Shown here: positions 63,754 to 64,000 of the stretch, piece after piece
Layout of the letters: the number at the start of each line of letters is the position of its first letter
How positions within the stretch are numbered: the first letter of the stretch is position 1
NCBI RefSeq assembly: GCF_042427575.1
Contig: NZ_JBHMFD010000013.1
Coordinates: 274,880-338,879, forward strand
Direction: 5' to 3'
Length of the DNA stretch: 64,000 bases
Origin: Bergeyella porcorum
GTDB taxonomy: Bacteria > Bacteroidota > Bacteroidia > Flavobacteriales > Weeksellaceae
Notes under the pieces: generated by a model
Seen by the model: only the letters and a program-made list of their open reading frames with translations
Told to the model about the DNA's origin: nothing
The model's database searches: none
Position numbers and translations under genes: made by a program

Positions 63754-64000
63754 TTAAATCATAAAAATACTCGTAAATATTTTAAGGTAATGATGATTAG
63801 AGGTGATGGATTTTACTTTTTGATTGTCCATAGCGTTTAAGATTTCGTAGAGCCATTCCCTGAGAAGCTCCATATTTTCAAAAGTCTTGTTTTTAAAGCG
63901 TTTTTTTATGTATTGCCAAACTTGTTCACAGGGATTCAATTCTGGACTGTATGGTGGAATATTTATCAGTGCAATATTGGGAGGAATATCGAAGTCTTTG
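63754..64000 (-). CDS. IS630-family transposase, C-terminal part (5' end outside window)
   Basis: Read from the right edge, the frame gives KDFDIPPNIALINIPPYSPE followed by LNPCEQVWQYIKKRFKNKT and ends TSIFMI. The PPYSPELNPCEQVWQYIKK pattern is the last catalytic block (DDE, final glutamate) of IS630/Tc1-type transposases. The 5' part of the gene lies beyond the window, so it is not known whether the element is intact. The family duplicates a TA target on insertion. Confidence 0.85.
   Translation of the reverse strand, partial: KDFDIPPNIALINIPPYSPELNPCEQVWQYIKKRFKNKTFENMELLREWLYEILNAMDNQKVKSITSNHHYLKIFTSIFMI

Noticed and set aside
1..64000. tRNA, rRNA, tmRNA or known riboswitch genes
   Set aside because: None recognised by their conserved cores in the intergenic regions; a covariance-model scan would settle it.

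Overview
The window is a low-GC chromosome segment of a member of the Bacteroidota, most likely class Flavobacteriia and close to the Riemerella/Bergeyella/Chryseobacterium group (Weeksellaceae). This is inferred from gene content (GLPGLI-family protein, OMP_b-brl_3 outer-membrane receptors, DUF4846, head-GIN lipoprotein, two-lipoyl-domain E2, Cas9 of about 1,435 residues) and from many promoters of the Bacteroidetes type, TTTG-N18..22-TAnnTTTG. No rRNA or tRNA gene was recognised.

Layout: (1) 1-3305: cation efflux transporter (cut by the window edge), queG, a rhodanese and an SDR reductase. (2) 3350-13331: a complete type II-C CRISPR-Cas locus. It has a divergent tracrRNA with its own promoter and terminator, cas9-cas1-cas2, a 13-bp bidirectional terminator hairpin, an array of 54 repeats of 46 bp with 53 spacers, and a leader with a minus-strand promoter at the cas-distal end. 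(3) 13332-13637: an internally deleted ISAs1-type element. (4) 13708-22042: housekeeping genes (L-threonylcarbamoyladenylate synthase, yaaA, prmC, parE, a small membrane protein, parC, rhomboid). (5) 22043-28327: an accessory island with a MITE, two paralogous outer-membrane beta-barrel receptors each preceded by a CRP-like palindrome, one intact Crp/Fnr-type regulator and one truncated copy cut by a decayed IS3-family element. (6) 28419-63635: mostly core genes: head-GIN lipoprotein, M3 and M1 peptidases, thyA, pyrG, yidC, hbd, Gfo/Idh oxidoreductase, ECF sigma factor, tyrS, pheT, dnaN, diacylglycerol kinase, lysS, lipB, E2, class III and class IV aminotransferase-like proteins, and an M1-like pseudoprotease fused to a beta-barrel. 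(7) 63754-64000: end of an IS630-type transposase.

The most interesting structure is in the CRISPR locus. The minus strand of every repeat carries TTG-N20-TAACTTTG, which fits the Bacteroidetes promoter consensus, so each spacer may have its own promoter. This would parallel the Neisseria type II-C arrangement with a completely different promoter consensus. The tracrRNA anti-repeat lies on the strand that independently predicts the same crRNA direction.

Other items of note: CRP-like operators at identical spacing upstream of the two receptor paralogs; an rnhB gene missing its 5' half and joined to a 138-bp copy of a gene 21 kb away; a three-member MITE/ISAs1 family sharing terminal repeats; intergenic heptanucleotide and octanucleotide word arrays; two unrelated minisatellites that both have a 41-bp period; and a G10 tract inside a START-like gene.
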